Origin: Delphinus delphis
Taxonomy: Eukaryota > Chordata > Mammalia > Artiodactyla > Delphinidae
Length of the DNA stretch: 64,000 nt
Assembly (NCBI RefSeq): GCF_949987515.2
Contig: NC_082697.1
Coordinates: 19,661,730-19,725,729, forward strand
Reading direction: 5' to 3'
The position numbers were made by a program, and so were the translations under genes. The notes under the pieces were generated by a model that did not search any database, had not been told where the DNA came from, and worked only from the letters and a program-made list of their open reading frames with translations. Below are positions 19,719 through 31,604 of this stretch, one piece after another (the stretch's first letter is position 1; each line of letters begins with the position of its first letter).

Positions 19719-22700
19719 ATGGTCATAGGAACATACATATCGATAATTACCTTAAACGTGAATGGATTAAATGTTCCAACCAAAAGACATAGACTGGCTG
19801 AATGGATACAAAAACAAGACCCATATATATGCTGTCTACAAGAGAGACACTTCAGACCTAGGGACACATATAGACTGCAAGTGAGGGGATGGACAAAGAT
19901 AGTCCATGAAAATGGAAATCAAAAGAAAGCTGGAGTACCAATACTCATATCAGATAAAATAGACTTTAAAATAAAGAATGTTACAAGAGACAAGGAAGGA
20001 CACTACATAATGACCAAGGGATTAATCCAAGAAGAAGATATAACAATTATAAATACATATGCACCCAACATAGGAGCACCTCAATACATAACGCAACCGC
20101 TAACAGCTATAAAAGAGGAAATCGACAGCAACACAATAATAATGGGGGACTTTAACACCTCAGTTACACCAATGGACAGATCATCCAAAATAAAAATAAA
20201 TAAGCAAACAGAAGCTTTAAATGACACAATAGCCCAGATAGATTTAACTGATATTTATAGGACATTCCATCCAAAAACAGCAGATGACACTTTCTTCTCA
20301 AGTGTGCATGGAACATTCTCCAGGATAGATCACATCTTGGGTCACAGATCAAACCTCAGTAAATTTCAGAAAATTGAAATCATATCAAGCATCTTTTCTG
20401 ACCACAACGCTATGAGATTAGAAATCAATTACAGGGAAAAGAATGTAAAAAACACAAACACATGGAGGCTAAACAATACGTTACTAAATAACCAAGAGAT
20501 CACTGAAGAAATCAAAGAGGAAATCCAAAAAATGCCTAGAGAAAAATGACAATGAAAATATGATGATCCAAAACTTATGGGATGCTTTAAAAGCAGTTCT
20601 AAGAGGGAAGTTTATACCAATACAATCCTACCTCAAGAGACAAGAATAACTCAAATAAACATTCTAACCTTACATTTAAAGGAACTAGAGAAAGAACAAC
20701 AAATAAAACCCAAAGTTGGTAGAAGGAAAGAAATCATAAAGATCAGAGCAGAAATAAATGAAATAGAAACCAAAAAAGATAGCAAAGATCAAAAAAACTA
20801 AATGCTGGTTCTTTGAGAAGATAAACAAAATTGATAAACCTTTAGCCAGACTCATCAAGAAAAAGAGGGAGAAGACTCAAATCAATAAAATTAGAAATGA
20901 AAAAGGAGAAGTTACAATGGACACCACAGAAATATAAAGAATCCTAAGAGACTACAAGCAACTCTGTGCCAATAAAGTGGACAACCTGGAAGAAACAGAC
21001 AAATTCTTAGAAAGGTATAACCTTTCAAGACTGAACCAGGAAGAAATAGAAAATATGAACAGACCAATCACAAGTAATGAAATTGAAACTGTGATTAAAA
21101 ATTTCCAAAAAACAGAAGTCCAGGATCAAATGGCTTCACAGGTGAATGCTATCAAACGTTTAGAGAAAAGCTAACACCCATCCTTCTCAAACTCTTCCAA
21201 AAAATTGCAGAGGAAGGGACACTCTCAAACTCATTCTAGGGAGCCACCATCACACTGATACCAAAACCGGACAAAGATACCACAAAAAAAAGAAAATTAC
21301 AGACCAATATCACTGATGAATATAGATGCAAAAATCCTCAACAAAATACTAGCAAACAGAATCCAACAACACATTAAAAGGATCATACACCATGATCAAG
21401 TGGGATTTATCTCAGGGATGCAAGGTTTCTTCAATATACACAAATCAATCGATATGATACACCATATTAACAAATTGAAGAATAAAATCCATATAATCGT
21501 CTCAATAGATGCAGAAAAAGGTTTTGACAAAATTCAACACCATTTGTGATAAAAACTCTCCAGAAAGTGGGCATAAAAGGAACTTACCTAAACATAATAA
21601 GGACCATAAACAACAAACCCACAGCAAACATCATTCTCAATGGTGAAAAACTGAAAGCATTTCCTCTAAGGTCAGGAACAAGACAAGGATGTCCACTCTC
21701 ACCACTATTATTCAACATAGTTTTGGATGTCCTGGCCACTGAAATCAGAGAAGAAAAAGAAATAAGAAGAATACAAATTGGAAAAGAAGAAGTAAAACTG
21801 TCACTGTTTGCATATGACATGATACTATACTTAGATAATCCTAAAGATGCCACCAGAAAACTACTAGAGCTAATCACTGAATTTGGTAAAGATACAAAAT
21901 TAATGCACAGAAATCTCTTGCATTCCTATACACTAACAAAGAAAGAGAAATTAAGGAAAAAATCTCAGTCACCATTGCAACAAAAAGAATAAAATACCTA
22001 GGAATAAACCTACCTAAGGAGGTCAAAGACGTGTACTCAGAAAACTATAAGACCCTGATGAAAGAAATTAAAGATGGCACAAACAGATGGAGAGATAGAT
22101 ATACCATGTTTATGGATTGGAAGAATCAACATTGTGAAAATGACCATACTACCCAAAGCAATCTACAGATTCAATGCAATCCCTATGAAATTACCAATGC
22201 ATTTTTTATAGAACTAGAACAAAAAATCTTAAAATTTGTATGGAGACCCAAAAAACCCCAAATAGCCAAAGCAATCTTTAGGGAAAAAATACAGAGCTGG
22301 AGGAGTCAGGCTCCTGACTTTAGACTGTACTACGAAGCTACAGTAATCAAGACAGTATGGTACTGGCACAAAAACAGAAATATAGATCAATGGAACGGGA
22401 TAGAAAGCCCAGAGATAAACCCACGCACCTATGGTCAACTAATCTATGACAAAAGAGGCAAGGGTATACAATGGACAAAAGACAGTGTCTTAAATAAGTG
22501 GTGCTGGGAAAACTGGATAGCTACATGTGAAAGAAAAATTAGAACACTCCCTAACACAGTACACAAAAATAAATTCAAAATGGATTAAAGACCTAAATGT
22601 AAGACCAGACACTATAAAACTCTTAGAGGGAAACACAGGAAGAACACTCTTTGACATAAATCACATCAAGATCTTTTTTTTTTTTTTTTTTTTTTTTTGC

Positions 22701-23731
22701 TGTATGCAGGCCTCTCACTGTTGTGGCCTCTCCTGTTGCAGAGCACAGGCTCTGGACGTGCAGGCTCAGCAGCCATGGCTCACGGGCCCAGCCGCTCTGT
22801 GGCATGTGGGGATCTTCCTGGACCGGGGCACGAACCCATGTCCCCTGCATCGGCAGGCGGACTCTCAACCACTGCGCCACCAGGGAAGCCCAAGATCTTT
22901 TTTTAACCCACCTCCTAGAGTAGTGGAAATAAAAAAAAATAAACAAATGGGACCTAAGGAAATTTAAAAGCTTTTCACAGCAAAGGAAACTATAAACAAG
23001 ATGAAAAGACAATCCTCAGAATGCAAGAAAATATTTGCAAATGAATCAGTGGACAAAAGATTAATCTCCAAAATATATAAACAGCTCATGCAGCTCAATA
23101 TTAAAAAAATAAACAACCCAATCAAAAAATGGGCAGAAGACCTAAATAGACATTTCTCCAAAGAAGACATGCAGATGACCAAGAGACACATGAAAAGCTG
23201 TAGTTTTGAAATGCAAATCAAAACTACAATGAGGTATCACCTCACACTGGTTAGAATTGGCATCATCAGAAAATCTACAAACAACAAATGCTGGAGAAGG
23301 TGTGGAGAAAAGGGAACCATCTTGTACTGTTAGTGGGAATGTAAATTGATACAGCCACTATGGAGAATGGTATGTAGGTTCCTTAAAAAAATAAAAATAG
23401 AATTACCATATGACCCAGCAATCCCATTACTGGGCATATAACCCAGAGAAAACCATAATTCAAAAAGGCACACGCAATGTTCATTGCAGCACTCTTTACA
23501 ATAGCCAGGTCATAGAAGCAAACTAAATGTCCATCAACAGACAAATGGATAAAGAAGATGTGTACATATATACAATGGAATATTACTCAGCCATAAAAAA
23601 GAATGAAATTAGGTCATTTGTAGAGACGTGGATGGACCTAGAGAATGTCATACAGAGTGAAGTAAGTCAGAAAGAGAAAAACAAATATCGCATATTAATG
23701 CATATATGTGGAATCCAGAAAAGTGTTATAG
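19719..23731 (+). pseudogene. LINE-1 ORF2 (endonuclease-reverse transcriptase), broken
   Basis: ORF2 nicks target DNA and copies L1 RNA in place. The first 276 codons (19719-20549) hold the whole APE-type endonuclease with its usual active-site residues: N in LNVNGLN, E in CLQERH, Y in NTYAPN, D and N in GDFN, and the terminal SDH. The frame then breaks by stops or shifts and continues in pieces at 20577-20801, 20977-21174, 21316-21549 (RT fingers), 21546-21992 (RT palm), 22031-22588 and, after the SINE, about 23001-23333 and 23527-23731. In the palm the usual F-A-D-D motif reads F-A-Y-D (TAT at 21813-21815), losing a catalytic aspartate. The minus-strand and alternate-frame ORFs over this span are shadows. 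Confidence 0.9.
22681..22890 (-). mobile_element. CHR SINE nested in the L1 ORF2 3' region
   Basis: The minus strand reads GGGCTTCCCTGGTGGCGCAG from 22890, a B box near 22835 (GGTTCGTGCCCC), the 'gagaggcc' end near 22710 and the A-tail as the T-run at 22673-22698. Target duplication CAAGATCTTTTTTT is at 22667-22680 and 22891-22904. It interrupts ORF2 and is therefore younger than the L1. Confidence 0.92.
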
Positions 23732-23782
23732 ATGAACCAGTTTGCAAGGCAGAAATAGAGACACATATGTAGACACATATGT

Positions 23783-23839
23783 AGGGGGGATGGGGGATGG
23801 GGGTTTTCCCCAAGGGGGGAAAGTGGGGGATGGGGGTTG
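23783..23839 (+). other. G-rich, G-quadruplex-like block in the L1 3' UTR
   Basis: Six runs of five or six G: three separated by AT, then TTTTCCCCAA, then three more separated by AAAGT and AT. The central GGGGTTTTCCCC can also fold as a hairpin. Polypurine/G4 tracts are a known feature of mammalian L1 3' UTRs. Confidence 0.85.
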
Positions 23840-23963
23840 GTCTTGGGATGAATTGGGAGATTGGGATTGACATGTATACATCAATATGTATAAAATAGAT
23901 AAGTAATTAGAACCTGCTGTATAAAAAATAAATAAAGTTAAATTAAAAAATAAAGAGTCAAAA

Positions 23964-24200
23964 TAGCAAAGAGATGATAAGGGAAATCCAGAGATTAACA
24001 ATTATAGAAAGCCACTGTCTCATCTAGGGCTGGAGAGACAAAGGAAGGAATCCCAGGAACCCTGGAGAAGCTGGAACTGAGGCAGGCTTGCTGGGACCAT
24101 TAAGGACCGGGTTGTCCAGAGGGAGCTGGTGCCACAACAGAAGCACAATTGCTGCAGAGATGAGGCCCCAAGTGGAGAGAGGGAGAACCTTACCTTTTCC
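23964..24200 (+). repeat. Ancient repeat, right half (continuation of 18125-18222)
   Basis: Sequence with 'gggctggagagacaaagg...aggaaccctggagaagctggaactgaggcagg' follows the L1 target duplication and probably completes the older repeat that the L1 split. Family not assigned. Confidence 0.4.
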
Positions 24201-25079
24201 CTGTCCTTCTATATCCTGCCAAGTTCTTTCATTGGCAGTGCCTTTTCAGAAGCTAGCAGTCAAGGGAGCCTGGAAATGTAGTTCCCTGTAACACAGAGCA
24301 GGTGGAGAAAAGGGTAGGGAAGGCATCTGAGTGTAAACAGACAAATGGCCTTCATGATTGGTAAGTGATAGATTGGAAGGGTGAGATAATGAAGGGGCCA
24401 GTATCATTGAATTGTTTCCATGGGAGAGGAGTCTGTACATGTGAAATCCTTAGCACAGTGTATGGTGCATGGTACACACTCAATTCATATCAGTCTGATG
24501 ACCTATTATTGATTCTAGGAAGTTCTGACAACCAAGTTCATGCATGGGGATGGGACATTGGGCCAAGAAAGATGTCAGGCTGGAGAAAGTTGTGCATAAG
24601 AGCAAGGCAAGGACCCAGAGGGAATAGTGGTGCCAGAAGAACAGGATAGGAACTATGAAATGCCCTTAGCAGGTGCCTGGTTTCTTTACAGATCCCGTAG
24701 GACAGACTGTATGACACTGGAGCTGAGGCCTGGCTCTCAGAGCAAAGCATGAGTCATGTTCAGCTAACGAGCCAAGGTGACTTGATGGTACACCCACCTG
24801 AGTGGATGAAGTTGCACGTGGGGGCAAAGGAAACTCTATTTTGGAGAAGGTAGTTGACTCCACCCCCTTTTCCCTACTTATGTCTGGTAACTGGGCAGAG
24901 AGAATGATATTCAGGAACTCCTGGATGTGATGGGGTGGTCACAATGAGAATATCACATAGAAAAGTGTTTCCCCATATGAGGAATCAGGCTACTAGGTTT
25001 CCTACAGACCAAGGCAGCAGGATATATCACGGGATAAATGTACTTAGTATATCATATAGAGTGCGGGTAACATACAAGG
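24201..25079. other. Unassigned; MIR 3'-tail-like at about 24440-24500
   Basis: 'cttagcacagtgtatggtgcatggtacacactcaattcatat' resembles the MIR 3' end on the plus strand. The remainder shows nothing recognisable. Confidence 0.4.
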
Positions 25080-25300
25080 CACACTGCAAAGGAGTTAGCT
25101 GAAAATAGTTTAATAAAAGGACTATTTACACAGATGTGAACTGAGGGTTGATGAAGCAACCCAGGAACAGTCACAGCTACAGAGGAAACCGAGAGGAGGA
25201 ACCTGGGACTGGTCCAGGGAGAGCCATGGGAAATGGTTGCCCAAGAGGAGTCATATAAGGCTCATGTCCGAACTGCCATGAGGCAGAAAGAGAGTGGTTA
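25080..25300 (+). repeat. Ancient repeat fragment, family unassigned
   Basis: 'aaaatagtttaataaaaggactatttac...gttgatgaagcaacccagg' resembles the old repeat class also seen at 18125 and 33530. Weak. Confidence 0.35.
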
Positions 25301-25649
25301 TACGTATATACACTATCCTCCTAATTTTCTCTTCTTCTGCCTTCATTTGTCTTGCATCCTTTAGGCTGAGCTCAAGCAGAAGCAAGACAACATGAACAGT
25401 ACTCAGGTGTCAGCCTCTGGACACACAGGATACCAAAGGGCAGGGCAGGGATGAGGGTCGTGGCAAACATTAACTTATACAAAAAGGGTCTCAGACTCTG
25501 ATAACATCAAGAAGATAGCTGGTTCTCACTCTAGCTGTTCAGCCAGAATCTTAAATGATGTCATTGACCAATTTCCCCTTCCTCTTATGGACTTAGGAAA
25601 AAGATCTGAGCAGAGTCTACAAAAGGAAGTACCTGTTCAAGAAAGAGTC
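25301..25649. other. Unassigned non-coding DNA
   Basis: Nothing recognised. Confidence 0.5.
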
Positions 25650-26030
25650 TCCAAAATGGTGTGCTGTAGTCAGCTTACACCAGGTCATGAGAGGTGCTTG
25701 TTAAACTTTCAGATTTTTTGGTACCAGTTGTTAGACACAGCCATTATTAAAAATTAAATTAATAAATCACAATGAAATAAGTTGCATTAAAAATAAAGAT
25801 AATAAATACTCAAAATTCATTGCTTTCTAATTATTCACTATGTTTTACCATTATTTATGCATGTGAGGTTATTTACATCTATTGTATCCATGTGGTGGAA
25901 ATACTATAAAATAATGTGCTGCTCTTCATCTATTCCTGACATAGACATTCAATGACTTCACGTGGGTAGTATGAAATTGGCCATAGTGGGAATATCAACA
26001 CCATGAAAATTTGCATATGCTGCAAATAAA
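25650..26030 (+). repeat. Ancient repeat, copy 2 (related to 15290-15450)
   Basis: Two blocks in the same order as copy 1 (near 25670 and near 25966-26020). A 230-bp AT-rich middle is largely missing from copy 1. It probably represents a longer form of the same fossil family. Confidence 0.6.
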
Positions 26031-26473
26031 GGTTGGTTGGTTGGTTAGGTTTTCCAAGAAAGCTGGTTATTGAACATTTATCAGCCCAACACTGTGGTCT
26101 CCCCTCCCCATTGAATCATGACCAGACGTTGAACAATGAAGAAAAAAAATAATGATGTCACACATCCTGAAATGCCTTTACTTCTTTGATGAGGAGAATC
26201 ACTCAAGGGAAAGGTAAGCATTAGTTTCTGAAACTTTGGCTTTTTTTCACTTACCTGAAGGTTTAAACAAAAAAATGTTGCTTTTCCGGGCTAAGACTTC
26301 AAGTAGTTAGAACAGGCTTGAGTCTGACGTATTCTGAAATAGGAAGATAAATTGAATGAGGGGCCAAGAGAATGGGAGGCAATGGGAACCAGGATTAGGC
26401 AGTATCTGGGGATTTGTTACACAGCTTGCTGAAATACAGAGGCCAGCAGAAGCAGGAAGATCTTTATGTATGG
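26031..26473. other. Unassigned; short (GGTT)n at about 26033-26049
   Basis: Contains four GGTT units, otherwise nothing recognised. Confidence 0.5.
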
Positions 26474-26955
26474 TAAGTCCCCTACATATGAACGAGTTCT
26501 GTTCTGAGAGTGCATTCGTAAGTCCAATTTGTTCGTACGTCCAACAAAGTTAGCCTAGGTACCCAACTAACACAATCAGCTATATGGTACTGTACTGTAA
26601 TAGGTTTATAATACTTTTCACACAAATAATACGTAAAATGCAAACAAACACAAAACATAAAGAAAACATGTTTAATCTTATAGTACAATGCCTTGAAAAG
26701 TACAGTAGTATCAGCTACATCACCTCTGCTTTTACGCTTGCTTCTGGACATGCTCGGCTTGACATAAAGACACTGTACTACTGTACTCTATACTGTACTG
26801 TACAGTAAAGTACACAAAAGCACAACCACTTGTAGAAGATGCACGCACATGACAATGTAGTCAGACATGTGAACTAACTTACCTGATTGGACATGTGAAC
26901 ACACGTTCACATCTTTGAAAGTTTGCAACTTGGAGGTTCATATGTAGGGGACTTA
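26474..26955. mobile_element. Tigger-like (TcMar) non-autonomous DNA transposon with perfect 20-bp TIRs
   Basis: TAAGTCCCCTACATATGAAC at 26474-26493 is the exact reverse complement of 26936-26955. Both ends carry the TA expected of Tc1/mariner insertion. The 482-bp interior has repeated TACTGTACTGTA-type units and no transposase frame longer than 89 codons, so it is a deletion derivative that needed a transposase in trans. I recognise it as a dispersed mammalian mariner/Tigger-type family but cannot give a subfamily. Confidence 0.85.
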
Positions 26956-26984
26956 GTGTATCAATATTTCCCCTTTATGGGAAG

Positions 26985-27165
26985 ATTATGCTGGAAGAGG
27001 GTGAGCTTAGAGGTTAGACAAACCTGGATTTGAACTTCTTAGCAATGTGATATTGGGGAAAGTTTCTTCTTGTTTCCTTACCCACAAGTTGGAGATAATA
27101 ATGTATACCTCCTAAATAGAGTGGAAAATATAGGGTGATAAAGTATATGAAATAAATGAGCACAA
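26985..27165 (+). repeat. MIR SINE
   Basis: 'gcttagaggttagacaaacctggatttgaacttcttagcaatgtgatattgggg...cccacaagttggagataataatgtatacctcc' follows MIR order. Confidence 0.8.
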
Positions 27166-29639
27166 TTTATTCATTTATTAATTCATTTAGCAAATATTAT
27201 CACTCTACATTGAAGGAACATGGTGAGGACAATGAATGTGGTCTCCTTATGGAGATCACAGTTTTGTAGGAGAGACATACATGATACATTGTACTTAAAA
27301 TAATGTCACTATTAGGATGAAAGAGCCACTAAAGGAGTGTATGTGTCTATCAAGCTAAATTCTGAAGCATCAGGAAAAATGTGGGTACTCCACAACATTC
27401 GTGTTTTTTTTCTCTATTTCATCTTTTCCTCCTGTAGCCAATAATATCAGTGCCTGCCCGTATGCCTTGAGCCATATCCCTTCAGTTTGCTCAGAATATG
27501 CACCAGTGTCTGTAACTCTGCTTATGGATTTTCTCCAAAGCAGCTGAAGGCTGCCTTGCCCTCCTGAAGGCAGACAAGAAGTGCGAGGAAAACATCACTG
27601 GGAGCCTTCCTCCCCCACGCATGGAAGAATTCTGATGCATTCATTGTCTGCCAGCATGTCTTCAAGAGAATTAAGCTCCAGGTGCCCACAGTGTGGGTTG
27701 CTAGCACACCTTTTTTGGCTGCTGTCCCTTTTTCTTACTCCCCTTTTCCCCTACAGGTGTTTTCTGCACCTCCTGAATACACCACTTGCACCCAATTCCT
27801 TGACTCAGTTCTGCCCTTATGGGAACCTAAACCAAGAGAACGCTTCACTCAAACTTATCTGAGTCCCTAAACTCCCATATCCCCCCAAGTTGGGCACAAA
27901 ATGCATCCAAAAAAGCATGAACAGACTTCTATGAATAGATCAATCATATGATATAGGATCTAAACCAGGACATTCTGGAGCATGAAGGGGACACAATTAA
28001 AAGTACGCCAAGAGGATACTGTGCTGGGCAAATTGGTCCATGGTCAGCCTGTCTCGAAGATGCTTTAACCTTTCCAGTAATATATCCAGGCCAGCGTCCT
28101 GGTGGCTGACCAGTGGGGTGAGCCCTCCTTAGGGAGAAGGCAGCACGGTACTTAGCTAATCTCTCAGAACTTCGGACCTCACAGTCTCAGAGCAAGCAAA
28201 ACAGAGGCACACTGGATGCGGGGGAAGCACATTTCTACCTAGGGCACTCCAGAAACACAGTTTTTAGGAGAAAAACAACACAGATTTGTCAACATCTTGT
28301 CACCTCCTCTGGGCAGCCGCAGCTTTTTAAGAGCCAAAGGGTCCCCAGTGAATGTGGATCACAACAGTGCATGAGAAATGAGTGACTGGGAGAGCTTTGC
28401 TGAAATGATGGCTGCTATTGGAGTGCTGCCTAGCTCATACATCTCCTGTGCATGGGGGCTGCTCTGGGTGCATGGGGTGCAGGGAGGAGGGATTCCTAAT
28501 GGAGTAAGTTTCTATGCAAACCCTGCAGCCCTCACCGATCAGGTTACAGCTTCACTTTGTTAATTCCCATTGCATTTTAATTTCCCCCAAACATTTCAAC
28601 TCAGATAGCTAAATAAGTTCAAATGTTCTTTTATAGAGTGACATAAAGAGCTTTTATAGCCTGAAAACAGTAAGCTTAGAGATCAACCATTCACCACCAA
28701 AGCAGGCATGTTTAAGCTGAAGAAAGAGATGACATTCTCTTCCTTATTGTTAGCTATGTTTTTTTCCCCAAAACTAATAGGAGGTAGCGTGTAAATTAGC
28801 TGCCTTCTAAGTTGCCAGGGAAAGAAGTGAATGCATTTAACTCGGGGCATTTTGCTACAAGGCTGCCCCCCTCTGGCTCCCACCACAATGCTATTGGTGG
28901 AGAAATCCAATCCTTATAAGAGAGCAGTTCCGAGTTGCTGGTCACTCTTTTCCCCCCTTCTAGTTACCATTTCTGGCTTCTCAACACATCCTACACTTTT
29001 CTCTAAGTGCCAAAACATATGATTGAGATTAGAGTGAACTTGGACAACCCATAGTTCCAATGGGTGAGGTTGAAAGGCAGAGGAGCGTGGGAGAAACAGA
29101 AGCAGAGGGACCCACACCCTCCTGCGCTAACACTGGCTGTTTCATTCCAGGAATAATTGTAGGGTTCTACTTTTAGGGCTCTTCTTTCATTTGGGGATTA
29201 GGAATCAAAGCAACATTCATGCAGGAGGCTACCTGGATGGAGACGGAGGCTGGATATGCCAGGGTTCCAAGTCTTGCTTATTTGCACTGAAGTAGCCAAA
29301 GCTTGCCTATTCACTAACAAATAACTTTTGAATATCTGTTAATACCAGGCATGAGGTGGACACATCTCAGGCAGCCCTCAAACTATTCCAATGCCTCTAT
29401 CCCTCTCTCTACATCAGGTTTTATAATAATGTGTTGCAAACTCAGAAAGCGTCACTTTACAACCCCTTGGTCTTTCTCTACAGCCATACTTCATACCACT
29501 GTCTACCATTCCCTTCAGCAACACAAGGCATCTTGCCATGTTCCTCAAAGCTGATTTTCTTCAAGCAACTGCATCCCTATTCTGGCCTCTAAGCCTGGAG
29601 GACCTTCCCTCTTTTAATCTTTAGAACCTATAAAAAAGC
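27166..29639. other. Mostly unassigned; ancient repeat likely at 27166-27345
   Basis: 'attcatttagcaaatattatc...ctccttatggagatcacagttttgtaggagagaca' resembles the old repeat class at 17820. From about 27.4 to 29.6 kb I see no transposon. Short frames (for example 27581-27862, 28683-28910) show no domain. Confidence 0.45.
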
Positions 29640-30118
29640 TTATGTTATTTTGCTAGGGCTGCCATAACAAATTACCGCAAATCGGTTGGCTGAAACAACA
29701 GAAATTTATTCTCTCACCATTTTGGAGGCTAGAGTCCAAAATCAAGGTCTTCCGTCAGCAGGGCTGGTTTTTTTCCTGAAGGTTAAGGAAGAATATGATC
29801 CATATCTCTCCCCTAGCTTCTGGTGATTCGCTGGCACACAAGGTGTTTGGCACACCTTGACTTGCAGAAGCAGCACACTGATCTCTGCCTTCATCTTCAC
29901 GGGGCGTTCTCCCCATATACATGTCACTGTGTCCAAATTTCCCTCTTTATATAAAGACTTCAGTCACATTGGATTAGGTTCCATCCTAACGACTTCATTT
30001 TAACTGATTATACCTGCAATGACCCTATTTCCATATAGGTCACCTTGTGAGGTACTGGGGTTTGGGACTTCAACTATGTATTTAGGGGGACACAATTCAA
30101 TGCCCTTAACAATGCCCC
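29640..30118 (-). repeat. MLT1-type MaLR LTR
   Basis: Plus-strand text 'tgctagggctgccataacaaattaccgcaaatcggttggctgaaacaacagaaatttattctctcacc...ctcattttaactgattata...gaggtactggggtttgggacttcaactatg...gggggacacaattcaatgcc' is the reverse complement of an MLT1-class LTR. No internal ERVL sequence is attached. Confidence 0.75.
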
Positions 30119-31604
30119 TTCCATGAGTCAAAACAACAGAGTTGAGAGCTCTCCTCACATCCCTGGGCACACATTTAATTTTTCCTAAAAATACTCATTA
30201 TATAGCAACGGTCTCATTGAACTTTAATTGTCTGCTCAACTATCTCCTGCATCGGTCTTTGAGTTGCACAAGATCATGACCCTTCAGCCCATGGTTGTTC
30301 AGTGAATGTTTCTGAAAGAAATAACCCATTCAGAATTGCCTCCTTTTTGCTGAGGGCTGGAGGGAAGCACAAAGAGCAAAGTCATGAAGACACCACCAGC
30401 CACCTCCTTTTATAGAGAGGTCATAAGGGAGAAAGGGGGTTCCCTGGCCTCCGGAGATGGACTTCTTCTTCAGGGCCCCCTGCCCCACTGCCTTAAAGTC
30501 ATTATTCATCCGTCCACTTCTCCTGCTTTCTGTTTCTTTTTCTTTTTTCTTTCTTTCTTTCTTTTTTTTTAATGCCCAACCTTCCTTACTCCCCCCGCCA
30601 CCAAGACACTTACCACATATGTCCCCAGTATGTGCTGAATCTCAACAGCTATTGTCATGAGGATGAAGGAAGTACAGAAAACTAGGAGTTTATCAAAGTA
30701 TTCCTAATACAGTTTATAGGCTGTCAGCAGTTGTTTATGCCTTCATATTAATCCCGGGATTTATATTTATTTTATTCTGATGATATCATATGATGTATAA
30801 TTGCTTTGGAGAGTTTGGAATTGCTTTTGTAGAACTATGGGCTTGAGTCATGAAGCCTAATGCCTTGTTGCCAACAGGCTTTTGTCATGTGGAGGAGGAT
30901 GTTTCCTGTCTCTTCTCATTCAGAAGAGAGTGTTTCACACCCCAGTGAGTTAATAAAAACGGAGAGAGTGTGTGATCTTGATCTCACAGCAGGCTTTCTC
31001 AGAAGCTCTTAATTGGGGCTACATATGCTAGACACATTTGAAGTACTTGCCAGATTCCATAACCACGTTTGGAAATGGATCTCCTATTCCATCCTAAAAG
31101 AGAGACCGGGATAGTCATGATCGTACTGGGTGACTCTGCTTCTGGGTCCCACCTGCAAAGTTTATGGGCAGTTACCTGACTCAGGTGGAGCCAGTCAGCT
31201 TTACTCTTGGGAAATGAATTGAGTCTCATGAAATATGCTGTAAGATTGGGACTGACTCTCCATCAATAAGGTCATACAAGGCTAGAGCCAGTGTTGCTAT
31301 ACAAACCGTATGCCAACTAGAGTTATAAGGAAGAAGAAACCTACAGCCTTCCAAAGGAAGTGACCTGCACAGAGGAGGGTGTAGTCTGTGCAGGGAAAAG
31401 CAAAGATGTGGAGCCACACTGACAAGCATCTAGGGTCCAGGTTGCCTCATGACACATGTCCCTTGAATATGCCACTTTGGGGGTTCTTGTATTTATTGCA
31501 GCAATGTCATCCATGATGAAGGTCCCTTTGTGTGGCAGCTCTAAACAAAAAAACATAGCATAGGACTATTCTGATTTAGAGTTCAAAGTAGATGTTACTG
31601 ATTC
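30119..31604. other. Unassigned; (TTTC)n at 30528-30572
   Basis: A short TTTC/CTTT pyrimidine run lies at 30528-30572. The rest shows nothing recognisable. Confidence 0.5.

Larger units (their letters stand above)
18223..23952 (+). mobile_element. Near-full-length LINE-1 (cetartiodactyl type), inactive
   Basis: Bounded by the 11-bp target duplication AAGAGTCAAAA at 18212-18222 and 23953-23963. In order: about 535 bp of 5' UTR (18223-18757), ORF1 (18758-19660), a 58-bp spacer, ORF2 (19719 to about 23731, interrupted by a SINE at 22681-22890), and a 3' UTR with a G-rich block (23783-23839) ending in an A-rich tail. Length without the SINE is about 5.5 kb, so little or nothing is missing. Both ORFs carry stops or frameshifts, the RT active-site triad is altered, and the SINE disrupts ORF2, so it cannot move on its own. 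Confidence 0.93.

Noticed and set aside
22623..23012. 129-codon minus-strand frame, plus similar frames at 32499-32939, 38711-38896 and 45724-46456
   Set aside because: All are generated by CHR SINE bodies, which read open in several frames and give similar Gly/Ala/Arg-rich peptides.
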